The position numbers and the translations under genes were made by a program. Positions 19,852 through 29,793 of a DNA stretch of 64,000 bases are shown here, in pieces. The DNA comes from Azospirillum sp. OGB3 (GTDB lineage Bacteria; Pseudomonadota; Alphaproteobacteria; Azospirillales; Azospirillaceae). The stretch spans positions 124,001 to 188,000 of the forward strand of contig NZ_JACHYN010000002.1 of NCBI RefSeq assembly GCF_014192915.1. Reading direction: 5' to 3'. Under the pieces are notes generated by a model. The model was given only the letters and a program-made list of their open reading frames with translations. It made no database searches and was not told the DNA's origin. The stretch's first letter is position 1. Every line of letters starts with the position of its first letter.

Positions 19852-20277
19852 TTACGCGCCCAGCACGCTGCGGTCGTTCTTAGCGACCAGCGCCTGGAAA
19901 TAGGGGCCGAGCTTGGCGTCGTCGAGGCCGAAGGCCTGCTGGAAGCGCGCGATCAGGTCACGCTCGCCCTGTTCGGCCTGGCCGTCGGCCATGGCGCTGT
20001 CGAGCATGTTCAGCAGGATGCACAGCCGCTGCTGCTCGTTCAGGTTCGGCGTGGCGGCGGCCAGGAAGGCGTCGGGCGGGGTGCTGCGCGCGTATTTGAA
20101 GCAGCGGTCCAGCTCCTCCCGCGTGGCGCTGCGGCCCATCACCGACAGCAGGTGGCCGACCTCCTCCGGGTCCATCTCCCCGTCCGAGCCCATGCAATAG
20201 ATCAGCGAGACGACCAGCGCCCGGCGGGGAGTGAGATCCAGCGGCGCCGATCCCTTGAACATGTCGAAAAGGCCCAT
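19852..20277 (-). CDS. TerB-like protein
   Basis: A 141-residue all-helical protein of the tellurite-resistance TerB fold. Evidence is VVSLIYCMGSDGEMDPEEVG, with acidic residues in a calcium- or metal-binding-like turn, and a second acidic helix AMADGQAEQGERDLIARF. Most single-gene TerB proteins have unknown roles and need not concern tellurite. I chose the ATG at 20277 (MGLFDMFKG). It converges with the GGDEF-EAL gene 25 bases away, and no ter operon partners are present. Confidence 0.75.
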   Translation of the reverse strand: MGLFDMFKGSAPLDLTPRRALVVSLIYCMGSDGEMDPEEVGHLLSVMGRSATREELDRCFKYARSTPPDAFLAAATPNLNEQQRLCILLNMLDSAMADGQAEQGERDLIARFQQAFGLDDAKLGPYFQALVAKNDRSVLGA

Positions 20278-20361
20278 GGTGTTACCTCTGTGGTCACGAA
20301 CGCCGCACATATGGGGGCGCCGGTCCGGTCCACAAGATGGGACTGCAGGACAGGGTTGCGG

Positions 20362-21153
20362 CTACATCAACCCTTGGGCTTTGAAGCTGACATGCTTGCC
20401 CTTGCCGACGATGACGTGGTCGTGGACCGCGATGCCCAGGCTGTGGGCCGCGCGCAGGATCTCCTTGGTCATCTCCACGTCGGCGCGGCTGGGGGTGGGG
20501 TCGCCGGACGGGTGGTTGTGCACCAGGATGATGGCGCTGGCCGACAGCTCCAGCGCGCGCCGCACCACCTCGCGCGGGTAGACCGGGGTGTGGTCGACCG
20601 TGCCGGTCTGCTGCACCTCGTCGGCGATCAGCTTGTTCTTGCGGTCGAGGAAGAGCAGGCGGAACTGCTCCATCGGCTGGTGGGCCATGGCGGCGGTGCA
20701 GTAGTCCAGCAGCGACTGCCAGTTGGCCAGCACGGGCCGGTCCATCACCCGCTGCCGCATTCCGCGCAGCGCCGCCGCCCCGACCGCCCGCAGCGTCGCG
20801 ACGGCCTTGTCGGAGGCCAGCGAGACCTCCCCGACGCAATAGCCGCGCAGGCGGGGCGGCGGGGCGTTGACGACGCTCCAGATGTCGCCGAAATCACGGA
20901 TCAACGCCTTGGCCAGCGGCTTCACGTCGCGGCGCGGGTTCACCGCGAACAGGATCATCTCCAGCAGTTCGTAATCCTGCAGCGCGTCCGGCCCGCCATC
21001 GAGAAAGCGGCTGTAGAGGCGCTGGCGGTGGCCCTTGTGATGAGCCTCGCGATGGGCCTCTTCCACGGAGACGTCGGGGGGCGGCTCCAGCCCGGGAAGC
21101 CCCTTTGCCTCCTCTGCTTCCCCCGACCGCTTCGCGCTCTTCCGTCCCGCCAT
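20362..21153 (-). CDS. radC: RadC-like JAB-domain protein
   Basis: A 263-residue RadC/DUF2466 protein. The N-terminal helix-hairpin-helix-like half precedes a JAB/MPN metal domain with the signature [14 protein letters not shown]. Despite the name, a role in recombination repair is doubtful in the family. The ATG at 21153 directly follows an 8-base-pair hairpin (21154-21185) and has no clear ribosome binding site. It lies downstream of map on the same strand, with a possible promoter TATAGT at 21191-21186. Confidence 0.9.
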   Translation of the reverse strand: MAGRKSAKRSGEAEEAKGLPGLEPPPDVSVEEAHREAHHKGHRQRLYSRFLDGGPDALQDYELLEMILFAVNPRRDVKPLAKALIRDFGDIWSVVNAPPPRLRGYCVGEVSLASDKAVATLRAVGAAALRGMRQRVMDRPVLANWQSLLDYCTAAMAHQPMEQFRLLFLDRKNKLIADEVQQTGTVDHTPVYPREVVRRALELSASAIILVHNHPSGDPTPSRADVEMTKEILRAAHSLGIAVHDHVIVGKGKHVSFKAQGLM

Positions 21154-21225
21154 CCCGACGCCACCATACGAATGTGTGCGTCGGGACTATACCTCTTCCG
21201 CGCGAAAATCACAGCCGCAGGAAAC

Positions 21226-22059
21226 TCACACGGCTGCGGTCGCCTCCTCGGCCGGGACGGCGTAGGGGGGCTTGTGGAAGCCGGCGGGGGACAGGGTGAA
21301 GATTTCGCAGCCGTCCTTGGTCACGCCGATCGAATGCTCGAACTGGGCGGACAGCGACTTGTCCTTGGTCACGGCGGTCCAGCCGTCGCCGAGGATCTTC
21401 ACGTCGTAGCGGCCGGCGTTGATCATCGGCTCGATGGTGAAGATCATGCCCTCGCGCAGGACGGCGCCGGTGCCGGGGTTGCCGAAATGCAGGACCGACG
21501 GCGGCTCGTGGAAGACGCGGCCCAGCCCGTGGCCGCAGAAGTCGCGGACGACCGAGTAGCGGTGGCTTTCCGCGAAGGTCTGGATGGCGTGGCCGATGTC
21601 GCCCAGCGTGGCGCCCGGCTTCACCTGATTGATGCCGATCATCAGCGCGTCGTAGGTGACGTCCACCAGCTTCTTCGCCTTCACGCCGACGTCGCCGCAC
21701 AGATACATGCGGCTGCTGTCGCCGTACCAGCCGTCCAGGATGGGGGTGACGTCGATGTTCAGGATGTCGCCGTTCTGCAGCCGCTTGTCGCCGGGGATGC
21801 CGTGGCAGACCACATGGTTGACGGAGATGCAGTTGGCCTTCGGGAAGCCGCGGTAGCCGAGCGGCGCCGGGACGCCGCCATGGTCGCGGATGTATTGTTC
21901 CAGCAGCCGGTCCAGCTCGCCGGTGGTGACGCCCGGCTGGACGTAGGGCGTGATGAAATCGAGCGTGGCCGCGGCCAGCCGTCCGGCCTTGCGCATGCCC
22001 TCGAAATCCTCCGGCCCATGAATCCGGATGCGATGGGAATCGAGGTCGTCGTGGTCCAA
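21226..22059 (-). CDS. map: Methionine aminopeptidase type I
   Basis: A 277-residue metallopeptidase that removes the initiator methionine. Type I features include the SVNHVVCHGIPGD segment, the metal ligands in ILNIDVTPILDGWYGDSSRM, FCGHGLGRVFHEPPSVLHFG, and the ligand Glu in GMIFTIEPMIN. The start is a TTG at 22059, preceded by AGGGGA eight bases upstream; no nearby ATG fits. It lies between sfsA and radC on the same strand, with the sfsA terminator upstream, so it probably has its own promoter. Confidence 0.95.
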   Translation of the reverse strand: MDHDDLDSHRIRIHGPEDFEGMRKAGRLAAATLDFITPYVQPGVTTGELDRLLEQYIRDHGGVPAPLGYRGFPKANCISVNHVVCHGIPGDKRLQNGDILNIDVTPILDGWYGDSSRMYLCGDVGVKAKKLVDVTYDALMIGINQVKPGATLGDIGHAIQTFAESHRYSVVRDFCGHGLGRVFHEPPSVLHFGNPGTGAVLREGMIFTIEPMINAGRYDVKILGDGWTAVTKDKSLSAQFEHSIGVTKDGCEIFTLSPAGFHKPPYAVPAEEATAAV

Positions 22060-22087
22060 GAGAATCGTCCCCTACAGATCAGGTCCC

Positions 22088-22113
22088 AAAAAAACGCGCC
22101 GGCAGGCCCGGCG
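22088..22113 (-). terminator. sfsA terminator
   Basis: Minus-strand hairpin CGCCGG, loop of five, CCGGCG followed within two bases by TTTTTTT, about 30 bases after the sfsA stop. Confidence 0.85.
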
Positions 22114-22144
22114 GTGAACAGAAAGCGCGGACAATCCGTGCGGA

Positions 22145-22873
22145 TCAGCCCAGGCGGATTGGCAGCGGCCGTTCCAGTTCGATCGCCTGCGGGGTGATCC
22201 TACAGGACCAGCACACGGCTTCCACCCCCGATTCGAGCGCGAGGCGCAATCCGGCGGCGTAGGCGGGGTCGATGTCGGCGGCGACTCGGAAGTAGGCGCA
22301 GTCGGCGCGCTGCACAAGGTAGACCATGACCGCCCGCGCGCCCTGGCGGACCATCTCGGCCATCTCCACCAGATGCTTGGCGCCGCGGGCGGTCACGCAG
22401 TCCGGGAACTCCGCGGCTTGCCCGTCGCCCTGCGTAGGGCGGCGCAGGTGCACGTTCTTGACCTCGACATAGGCCGGCGGCCGGGCCTCGTCCTCCAGCA
22501 GGATGTCGATGCGGGAGTTGCGCCCGTACTTCACCTCGCGGCGCAGCCGGGCGTAGCCGGCCAGTTCCGGGATGGTGTCGGCGGCGATGGCGGCGGCGAC
22601 CAGCCCGTTGGGATGCGACGTGTTGACGCCGACGAGGCAGGGGGCGTCCGGATCGTCCAGCGCCTCGACCAGCTCCAGCGTGTGGGCGAGCTTGCGCTTG
22701 GGATTGTCCGACCGCGACAGCCAGACGGCGGAGCCGGGGGCGTCCACCCCGATCATGCTGCCCGAATTCGGCACATGGGCGGTGACCAGGGCGCCGTCGA
22801 GGTCCACGTCGGCGAGGAACCGCTTGTAGCGGCGGACGAGGCGGCCTTGCAGGAGGGGGGTGGGGAAGCGCAT
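22145..22873 (-). CDS. sfsA: Sugar fermentation stimulation protein SfsA
   Basis: A 242-residue SfsA homologue, a nuclease-like fold protein whose precise function is unsettled. It starts [20 protein letters not shown] and contains [30 protein letters not shown], and the PD-(D/E)xK-like stretch RIDILLEDE with [11 protein letters not shown] chose the ATG at 22873. It is divergent from the CinA-type gene with a 90-base gap. Confidence 0.93.
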   Translation of the reverse strand: MRFPTPLLQGRLVRRYKRFLADVDLDGALVTAHVPNSGSMIGVDAPGSAVWLSRSDNPKRKLAHTLELVEALDDPDAPCLVGVNTSHPNGLVAAAIAADTIPELAGYARLRREVKYGRNSRIDILLEDEARPPAYVEVKNVHLRRPTQGDGQAAEFPDCVTARGAKHLVEMAEMVRQGARAVMVYLVQRADCAYFRVAADIDPAYAAGLRLALESGVEAVCWSCRITPQAIELERPLPIRLG

Positions 22874-22963
22874 CTTGGGCCCTAGGTTAAAGCGCGCCCC
22901 CGCCGCCCGGCAAGCCCGCCGGTCCCGCCATCCCCCCTCGACCGAGAACGGAGCCGACTCCGC

Positions 22964-23752
22964 ATGTCCACGCCTGCCGCTGCACCCGCCGCCACGCCCA
23001 ACCCGACCGCCGCCGTCCTTGTCATCGGCAACGAGATCCTGTCGGGCCGCACCAAGGACGCCAACCTGCCGCACATCGCGGAGAAGCTGGCCGGCATCGG
23101 CGTCCGCCTGCGCGAGGCGCGCGTCGTCCCGGACGTCGAGGAGGAGATCATCGCGGCGCTGGACGCCCTGCGCGGCCGCTACGGCTACGTCTTCACCACG
23201 GGCGGCATCGGGCCGACCCACGACGACATCACGTCAGCCTGCGTCGCCAAGGCCTTCGGCGTGCCGCTGGAGCGCAACGCCGAGGCGGTGGCCCGGCTGG
23301 AGCGCCATTACGGCGACCCGTCGAAGCTGAACGAGGCGCGGCTGCGCATGGCCAACATCCCGGCCGGCGCCTCGCTGATCGACAACCCGATCAGTGCCGC
23401 GCCGGGCTTCCGCATCGGCAACGTCTTCGTCATGGCCGGCGTGCCCAACATCATGCAGGCGATGCTCGACGGCGTGCTGCCGCAGCTGGAGGGCGGGCCG
23501 GACCTGCACGCCCGCACGGTGGCCTGCGAGCTGGCCGAGGGGCAGATCGCCGCCGATCTCGGCGCTCTTCAGGACCGTTACGCCGACCTGGAGATCGGCA
23601 GCTATCCCTATTTCCGCAACGGCTTCTTCGGCGTCAGCCTCGTGCTGCGCGGCACCGACGAGGGCCGCGTGGCGGCGGCGACGGAGGAACTGGCGGGCAT
23701 CGTCCTGCGCTTGGGCGGTACGCCGAACGTCACGGTGGGGACCAAAGGCTAG
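22964..23752 (+). CDS. CinA-type competence/damage-inducible protein A (MoaB/Mog domain)
   Basis: A 262-residue protein with the molybdopterin-binding (MoCF) domain of Cin[41 protein letters not shown], and [20 protein letters not shown]. It lacks the C-terminal NMN deamidase domain of long CinA proteins, so it is the short form. Its role is unclear; related domains act in FAD/ADP-ribose pyrophosphate cleavage. GGAG lies upstream of the ATG at 22964. Confidence 0.9.
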   Translation: MSTPAAAPAATPNPTAAVLVIGNEILSGRTKDANLPHIAEKLAGIGVRLREARVVPDVEEEIIAALDALRGRYGYVFTTGGIGPTHDDITSACVAKAFGVPLERNAEAVARLERHYGDPSKLNEARLRMANIPAGASLIDNPISAAPGFRIGNVFVMAGVPNIMQAMLDGVLPQLEGGPDLHARTVACELAEGQIAADLGALQDRYADLEIGSYPYFRNGFFGVSLVLRGTDEGRVAAATEELAGIVLRLGGTPNVTVGTKG

Positions 23753-23837
23753 AGAGGTCCCTACGACACCAAGCCATCCTTGGTCATATTGTCGCCGCTC
23801 TGGGTAATTCTATGTTGAGGACTGTGAAGTGACGCTC

Positions 23838-24098
23838 ATGAAAAGTCGTGCCATGAAACCCTTCGAAAAAGCGGCGATCCTGTTCTTGCTGAAACATCTG
23901 GCATCCGGCGTGGCCGGGGCTGTTGTTCTGGCGACGGGGCTGTTGGTTCTTGACGTCGCCAATCTGGCGACGCTGATGGGAAACAGCGATCACGGCATCG
24001 TCGCTGGGATCATGCTGTATGCCAGCCTCATCCTCACCTTCGGCAGCGTGGCGATGGGCATCGGCATCATGACCCTGAACGAGGATACGCGGCCCTGA
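23838..24098 (+). CDS. Small two-helix membrane protein
   Basis: An 86-residue protein of unknown function. Two hydrophobic segments (about 20-40 and 50-72) with short charged ends suggest an inner-membrane hairpin. I chose the ATG at 23838 (MKSRAMKPFEK). A GTG at 23829 and an ATG at 23853 are in frame. It converges with another tiny membrane protein at 24151. No family recognised. Confidence 0.6.
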   Translation: MKSRAMKPFEKAAILFLLKHLASGVAGAVVLATGLLVLDVANLATLMGNSDHGIVAGIMLYASLILTFGSVAMGIGIMTLNEDTRP

Positions 24099-24150
24099 CC
24101 GGCGCCGGGCGGACACTCGCCCCGACGACACCCATGCAGGCCGGGGCCAC

Positions 24151-24318
24151 TCAGAACGGCCCGAAGCTGTCATACGCCCAGACCAGCGCCACGATGGCGG
24201 CGATCCAGACCGCCGCGTAAGGCAGCCAGGTGTTGCGGTTGCGCCGCAAGGCGGCCGGGACGACCAGAACCGCGACCATCAGCACGCTCACCACACCCAG
24301 CCAGTTGATCGATTCCAA
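24151..24318 (-). CDS. Very small two-helix membrane protein (55 aa)
   Basis: A 55-residue protein beginning MESINWLGVVSVLMVAVLVV, then a short basic loop (LRRNRN) and a second hydrophobic helix (YAAVWIAAIVALVWAYD). The TTG start at 24318 is supported by AGGGAGG five bases upstream; a GTG two codons earlier overlaps that site. The arginine-rich loop between two helices suggests an inner-membrane hairpin. No family recognised. Confidence 0.55.
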   Translation of the reverse strand: MESINWLGVVSVLMVAVLVVPAALRRNRNTWLPYAAVWIAAIVALVWAYDSFGPF

Positions 24319-24387
24319 ACTCACCTCCCTTGAACGTCAAGGTTGCGGGGATTTTTGCGTCTCCGACGCCCGAAGCGCGCTCAATCC

Positions 24388-24416
24388 TTGACCAAACGCC
24401 CGCTGATTGTCTAAGT
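24388..24416 (+). promoter_or_regulatory. Possible tRNA-Leu promoter
   Basis: TTGACC, 17 bases, then CTAAGT, about 90 bases upstream of tRNA-Leu(UAA). The -10 is weak. Confidence 0.35.
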
Positions 24417-24505
24417 CAATCCAGCGGAACGGTGGGCTGCATACAATGATATGCAACTCCGGCGGGCGGGGGCAACCCGCTCTCCAGGCCGATCCGCGAC
24501 GGTGC

Positions 24506-24588
24506 GCGGGCGTGGCGGAATCGGTAGACGCAAGGGACTTAAAATCCCTCGCTTAGGCATGCGGGTTCGAGTCCCGCCGCCCGCACCA
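24506..24588 (+). tRNA. tRNA-Leu (anticodon UAA)
   Basis: Acceptor arms GCGGGCG and CGCCCGC pair fully, the anticodon loop CTTAAAA gives TAA at 24540-24542, and a T-arm GCGGGTTCGAGTCCCGC is present. The 3' CCA is encoded. A variable arm is present, as expected for leucine. Confidence 0.96.
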
Positions 24589-24726
24589 CAAATCCAGCAA
24601 TGGCCACAAGTTCAACACTGATGATGCCGGGCATTTCACGCCATGACGCGTGAGGCGAACCGGTCGTCAGGCGGCGGTCGACCGAAGTCGGCGTCCGGAG
24701 GCGGCATCCCGCGTCGGCGTCTTGGG

Positions 24727-25584
24727 TCATCGCCCTCGGATCATGCCCAGCGCCGCCTCGAACAACGCGCTGCCCGGTTCGGCGAAGCGGTCCACCACGC
24801 TGAAATGGTCGGCGCCCGGCTCCACGATCTCCCGCACCGCGTTGCCCTGAGCGGCCCAGGCCAGGGCGTAGTCGGCCTGCTGGCGGTGCATCGCGTCGGT
24901 CTCGTCGCCGCCCAACGCGGGCATCATCAGCGGGGCGGGGGCGGGAACGGCGTGGATCGGGCTCAGCCGCCGCGCCGAGTCGGGATCAAGCCGCAACTGC
25001 TCGTTCACCTCGAAGCCGAGCATCGGTTCCAGGTCGTAGATGCCGCTGATCGGGATGCCGCCGGCGACGCGGTCCCGATTCTCCGAAACCAGCTTGGCCG
25101 TCAGGTGGCCGCCCGCCGAATGGCCCGACACCACCACCCGCCGCGGATCACCGCCGAAATCCGCCACGTTGGCGAAGACCCAGTCCAGCCCGGCCTGGGC
25201 GTGGCCGCACAACTCGTCCATCGTCACGTCCGGGCACAGGCCGTAGCCGAGCAGGACCACCGCCACCCCGCGCTCCACATAGGGCGCGGCGATGAAGGAG
25301 TGCAGGTCCTTCGACAGCGCCCGCCAGTAGCCGCCGTGGATGAAGACCAGCACCGGCGCGCCCTCCCCGGCGGGGAAGACGTCGGCGCGCTGGCGCGGGT
25401 GCGGGCCGGTGGGGATGTCGCAGCGGCCGCCGAGCCGGGCGCGCACCGCCTCGCTCTCCGCCTGCCAGCGGGCGAAATAGGCCGGGTGCCCCGGCACCAG
25501 CTTGCGGAAATTGTATTGGCGGTCGATCTCGGCGGCGGTCAACTTTTGTGATTGGGGGCCGCCAAACAGGGCTTCAGACGCCAA
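24727..25584 (-). CDS. Alpha/beta hydrolase, kynurenine formamidase-like
   Basis: A 285-residue serine hydrolase. The oxyanion motif HGGYW is at 83-87, the nucleophile Ser156 sits in GHSAGGH, and a late His follows in GADHFSVVD. The combination resembles bacterial and yeast kynurenine formamidases and related esterases. The TTG start at 25584 overlaps the end of livF by 11 bases and has GAAGGAG upstream, so it is the last gene of the liv unit. This suggests it acts on the imported substrate or its product; what that is I cannot tell. Confidence 0.83.
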   Translation of the reverse strand: MASEALFGGPQSQKLTAAEIDRQYNFRKLVPGHPAYFARWQAESEAVRARLGGRCDIPTGPHPRQRADVFPAGEGAPVLVFIHGGYWRALSKDLHSFIAAPYVERGVAVVLLGYGLCPDVTMDELCGHAQAGLDWVFANVADFGGDPRRVVVSGHSAGGHLTAKLVSENRDRVAGGIPISGIYDLEPMLGFEVNEQLRLDPDSARRLSPIHAVPAPAPLMMPALGGDETDAMHRQQADYALAWAAQGNAVREIVEPGADHFSVVDRFAEPGSALFEAALGMIRGR

Positions 25585-26275
25585 GATAACGCTCCTTCAA
25601 CGTGGGATCGGCCAGCAGGGCGGCGGAACCGCCGGACCACACCAGCCGCCCCTTCTCGATGACGTGATGGCGGTCGGCCAGGGCGGCGAGGGCGTGCACG
25701 TTCTTGTCCACCACCAGGATCGCCTGCCCCTCGGCCTTCAGGCGGGCAAGGCAATCCCAGATCTCCTGGCGGACCAGCGGGGCCAGCCCCTCTGTCGCCT
25801 CGTCGAGGATCAGCAGCTTGGGGTTGGTCATCAGGGCGCGCCCGACGGCGAGCATCTGCTGCTCCCCGCCCGACAGGTTGCGGGCAAGGTTGCCGGCGCG
25901 TTCGGCCAGCCGGGGGAACAGGGTGTGCACCCGCTCCACCGTCCAGGGATCGCGCCGCGCGAAGCGGTTGGCGGCGGTGGCGATCAGGTTCTCGCGCACG
26001 GTCAAGGTGGGGAAGACCTGCCGCCCCTCCGGCACCAGGGCGATGCCGGCCCGCGCGATGCGGTGCGGCGGGCGCCCGGCGATCTCCTCCCCCTCGAACG
26101 TGATCGAGCCGCCGGTCGGCGCCACGAGGCCCATGATGGCCTTGATGGTCGTGGTCTTGCCCATGCCGTTGCGGCCCATCAGGGTCACCGCCTCGCCGGC
26201 GTCGACGGACAGCTTCATGCCGAACAGCGCCTGGCTGGAGCCGTAGGCGGCGGTCAGGTTGGCGACGCGCAGCAT
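25574..26275 (-). CDS. livF: Branched-chain-type ABC transporter ATPase LivF
   Basis: A 233-residue ATPase of the hydrophobic amino-acid (HAAT) importer family. Walker A is GRNGMGKTT (about 34-42), the signature NLSGGEQQMLAVGRALM, and Walker B LLILDEATEGLAP. LivF-type proteins are identified by PEGRQVFPTLTVRENL, seen here. The ATG shares one base with the livG stop, so the genes are coupled. It powers import through livH-livM together with livG. Confidence 0.94.
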   Translation of the reverse strand: MLRVANLTAAYGSSQALFGMKLSVDAGEAVTLMGRNGMGKTTTIKAIMGLVAPTGGSITFEGEEIAGRPPHRIARAGIALVPEGRQVFPTLTVRENLIATAANRFARRDPWTVERVHTLFPRLAERAGNLARNLSGGEQQMLAVGRALMTNPKLLILDEATEGLAPLVRQEIWDCLARLKAEGQAILVVDKNVHALAALADRHHVIEKGRLVWSGGSAALLADPTLKERYLGV

Positions 26276-27029
26276 CAGGCGACCTCCAGCTCGTCGCCCA
26301 GATAGGCCTCGCGCACCGCCGGGTCGTTGCGGATCTCGGCCGGGGTGCCGCTGGCGAGGTCCTTGCCGCGCACCAGCACGGTGATGCGGTCGGCCAGCGC
26401 GAAGACGGCGTCCATGTCGTGCTCGACCAGCAGGATCGTCACGCCGCCCTTCAGCTCTTGCAGAAGCTCGACCATGCGGGCGGAGTCCTCCGGCCCCATG
26501 CCGGCCATCGGCTCGTCGAGCAGCAGCAGCCGCGGCCCGGTGGCCAGGGCCATCGCCAGTTCGAGCTGCCGCTTCTCGCCATGGGCCAGCGCGTCGGCGC
26601 GGGTGTCGGCCCGCGCGCCCAGCCCCACCCGTTCCAGCACCGCGCGGGCGGGATCGGCCAGCCGCCGGTCGCGCGCGGCGTCGCGCCAGAAGCGGAAGCT
26701 GTGCCCGGCGTGGGCCTGCACCGCCAGCGCCACGTTGTCGAGCGCGGTAAAGCTGGGGAAGATCGAGGTGATCTGGAAGCTGCGCGCCAGCCCGCGCTGC
26801 GCCCGCTTGTGCACGGGCAGGCTGGTCACGTCGCGCCCGTCGAACAGGATGGTCCCGGAATCGGGGCTCAGCTCGCCCGACAACTGGCCGATCAGGGTGG
26901 TCTTGCCCGCTCCGTTCGGGCCGATCAGGGCGTGCAGCTCCCCCTCCGCGACGGACAGCGAGAGGCCGTCGGTGGCGGCCAGACCGCCGAAGCGCTTGAC
27001 CAGTCCGTCTGTGCATAGAAGTGGCCGGT

Positions 27030-27033
<4 letters not shown>
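26275..27033 (-). CDS. livG: Branched-chain-type ABC transporter ATPase LivG
   Basis: A 252-residue HAAT-family ATPase. Walker A is GPNGAGKTT (about 38-46), followed by GLARSFQITSIFPSFTALDN, typical of LivG. The usual LSGG signature is altered to ALAHGEKRQLELAMAL, as is common in LivG proteins, and Walker B is LLLLDEPMAGM. The GTG at 27033 overlaps the livM stop (GTGA). Translation is coupled in the order livM, livG, livF, hydrolase. Confidence 0.93.
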
Positions 27034-28049
<1,016 letters not shown>

Positions 28050-28196
28050 GGAGGGCCGGAACAGAGGGGCGGTCAACCAATCGGTGGGCCAATCGGTAGG
28101 CCCGTCTTTTCGCACAGTTGGGCGGGCTTGAACACAAAAGGTCGCGTCGGCGGCGTGTGTCGGCCCGCTCATGTCACCCGGCTCACCTCCGCCCCT

Positions 28197-29597
28197 TCAA
28201 TCCCAGGGCATGTCGTGGCGCCGCCGCCGCGACCGCTGGAGGAGCTGGCGTTCGGTGCAGCGCTTCATGTGCTCCGGCACCTCCGAGTCCTCGCCGATGA
28301 TGGGGCCGCTCAGGTAGGCGGCGCCCGCGGCCTCCGCCGCCTCCAACTCCACCGGATTGCGCACGCCGTCCACGTAGGCGAACATGCCGAATTTGCGCGG
28401 TCCGGGGCAGAAGGTCTGGAGCCGCTCCAGGATGTGCGGCTCGTCCTCCCGCCCGTCCAGCCGCAGCCCGACCCCCTTGACGCCGGCGGTGGCGTAGACC
28501 GACAGGTCGCCGGCGTCGTCGTGCAGGATGACCATGGCGGCGCGGGCGAAGGGGCGCAGCATCGCCACGATCTCCGCCAGCCGGCCATAGGGTACGCTGG
28601 CCGGCAGCCCGTCCAGCTCGAAGGCCAGGAACGGCATCAGCACGCGCGGGATCATCCGGCAGGCCTGGATGTATTCCCGCCGCCGCCGGCTGGAGGCGAG
28701 CGTGCCGAAATGGACGGGGATGGTCTGGGCGTAGCGGAATTTGTTGGCGTACAGCTCGTTGTAGGTGCTGACCGCGAGGCTCAGCGTCTCCCTGTCGAGG
28801 TCGAAGACGGCCTCCTCGCGCTCCGGATCGAAGGCGTCCATCAGGTTCAGATAGCGGGTGGTGTCGACGTCGGTGCGGCAGCAGTAGGTCGACACCACCT
28901 TGTGCTTCACGTCGAAGACCGGACGGAACAGAACCTTGGGCCGAAGCTGCAGGGTGACGGTGTCCGTCGGCATCTCGGGCCAGTGCGGGCGTCGCGCCTC
29001 CGCCGTCGGAACGGCGCCATAGGCTGGCAGGGGGGCGGCCGGCAGGGGGACAGCCGGCAGGGGGGCGGCCGGTGCGGCGCCCTCCGGCTTGTGGGCGGCG
29101 TCCTTGAGCAGATCGGCCAGCCGCGCGGTGTCCAGGGCGACCCCGCCGCCGACATCGACCACCGCGGTCTTGACGGTGATGCGCCGTGTGTCGGCGTGGC
29201 CCAGCAGGGCCTGATGCAGGCTTTCCATCACCTTGCTGCAGGTCAGCTGCGCCGACTTCCGGTCGGCCTGGGCGAAGACGATGATGTAGTGGTTCTCGCC
29301 ATAGCGGAACCAGACGTCGCGCGGCGACAGCACCTTCTTGAGCATGCGCTCGGTGTAGACGTGCACCCGTTCGTTCACGCTTCCCCAGCGGTCGCCCAGC
29401 TCATTCCGGATCTCGTCGAGGCCGATCAGGTGGACGGACCCCGCGGTGACCGTTTGGCCGTGCGCCAGGATCTGCCGGGCGCGTTCCTTGAAGGACTCGT
29501 CGATCGATTGGCCGGGGGTGGGGGGCGAGGACGGTGTGGCGCCGTCGTCCTGTTCCGGAATGGCGCCGTCCGGACCGGAGGATTGATGCATGAGCAT
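28197..29597 (-). CDS. Degenerate GGDEF/EAL-like protein, paralogue 1
   Basis: A 466-residue cytoplasmic protein of unknown function. The N-terminal half resembles a GGDEF fold in which the motif has decayed: DVWFRYGENHYIIVFAQ stands where RYGGDEF would be. The second half resembles an EAL domain without the catalytic motifs: RPKVLFRPVFDVKHKVVSTY at its start and VILHDDAGDLSVYATAGVKG late. A Pro/Ala linker with repeated PLPA units joins them. I chose the ATG at 29597, with GGGAAG upstream. It is about 60% identical by eye to the next gene upstream. A non-catalytic receptor or scaffold role is an inference. Confidence 0.7.
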   Translation of the reverse strand: MLMHQSSGPDGAIPEQDDGATPSSPPTPGQSIDESFKERARQILAHGQTVTAGSVHLIGLDEIRNELGDRWGSVNERVHVYTERMLKKVLSPRDVWFRYGENHYIIVFAQADRKSAQLTCSKVMESLHQALLGHADTRRITVKTAVVDVGGGVALDTARLADLLKDAAHKPEGAAPAAPLPAVPLPAAPLPAYGAVPTAEARRPHWPEMPTDTVTLQLRPKVLFRPVFDVKHKVVSTYCCRTDVDTTRYLNLMDAFDPEREEAVFDLDRETLSLAVSTYNELYANKFRYAQTIPVHFGTLASSRRRREYIQACRMIPRVLMPFLAFELDGLPASVPYGRLAEIVAMLRPFARAAMVILHDDAGDLSVYATAGVKGVGLRLDGREDEPHILERLQTFCPGPRKFGMFAYVDGVRNPVELEAAEAAGAAYLSGPIIGEDSEVPEHMKRCTERQLLQRSRRRRHDMPWD

Positions 29598-29720
29598 GGC
29601 CGAGCTTCCCTTTCCGGTTGTGGGGGAGCGCGAACCCAACGGCAGGACAGCCGCCTTGACTGGGTACGGACATCACTGGATCGACGTTGAGTTTAGAATG
29701 GTCCTTTCGCACTTGCTAAT

Positions 29721-29747
29721 GCGTTAACAAAGCTGCCCGGTTGGCGC
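29721..29747 (-). promoter_or_regulatory. Shared upstream element, copy 1
   Basis: On the minus strand TGTTAACGC followed by a TTAG/TCAG-AA stretch matches the region upstream of the paralogous gene (31251-31277). It lies about 125 bases before the start. Its role is unknown. Confidence 0.4.
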
Positions 29748-29793
29748 TTCCTGATGTCCTATGCGCAAAGGGGCGTGTCTTCGCCGGACTTGT

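Noticed and set aside
19852..20277. Tellurite resistance operon
   Set aside because: Only a lone TerB-fold gene is present; no terC, terD, terZ or tehB lies near it.
24506..24588. tRNA-Leu as a prophage or island attachment site
   Set aside because: No direct repeat of the tRNA end, integrase or phage gene occurs nearby; the matching acceptor arms at 62171 belong to a real second tRNA-Leu.
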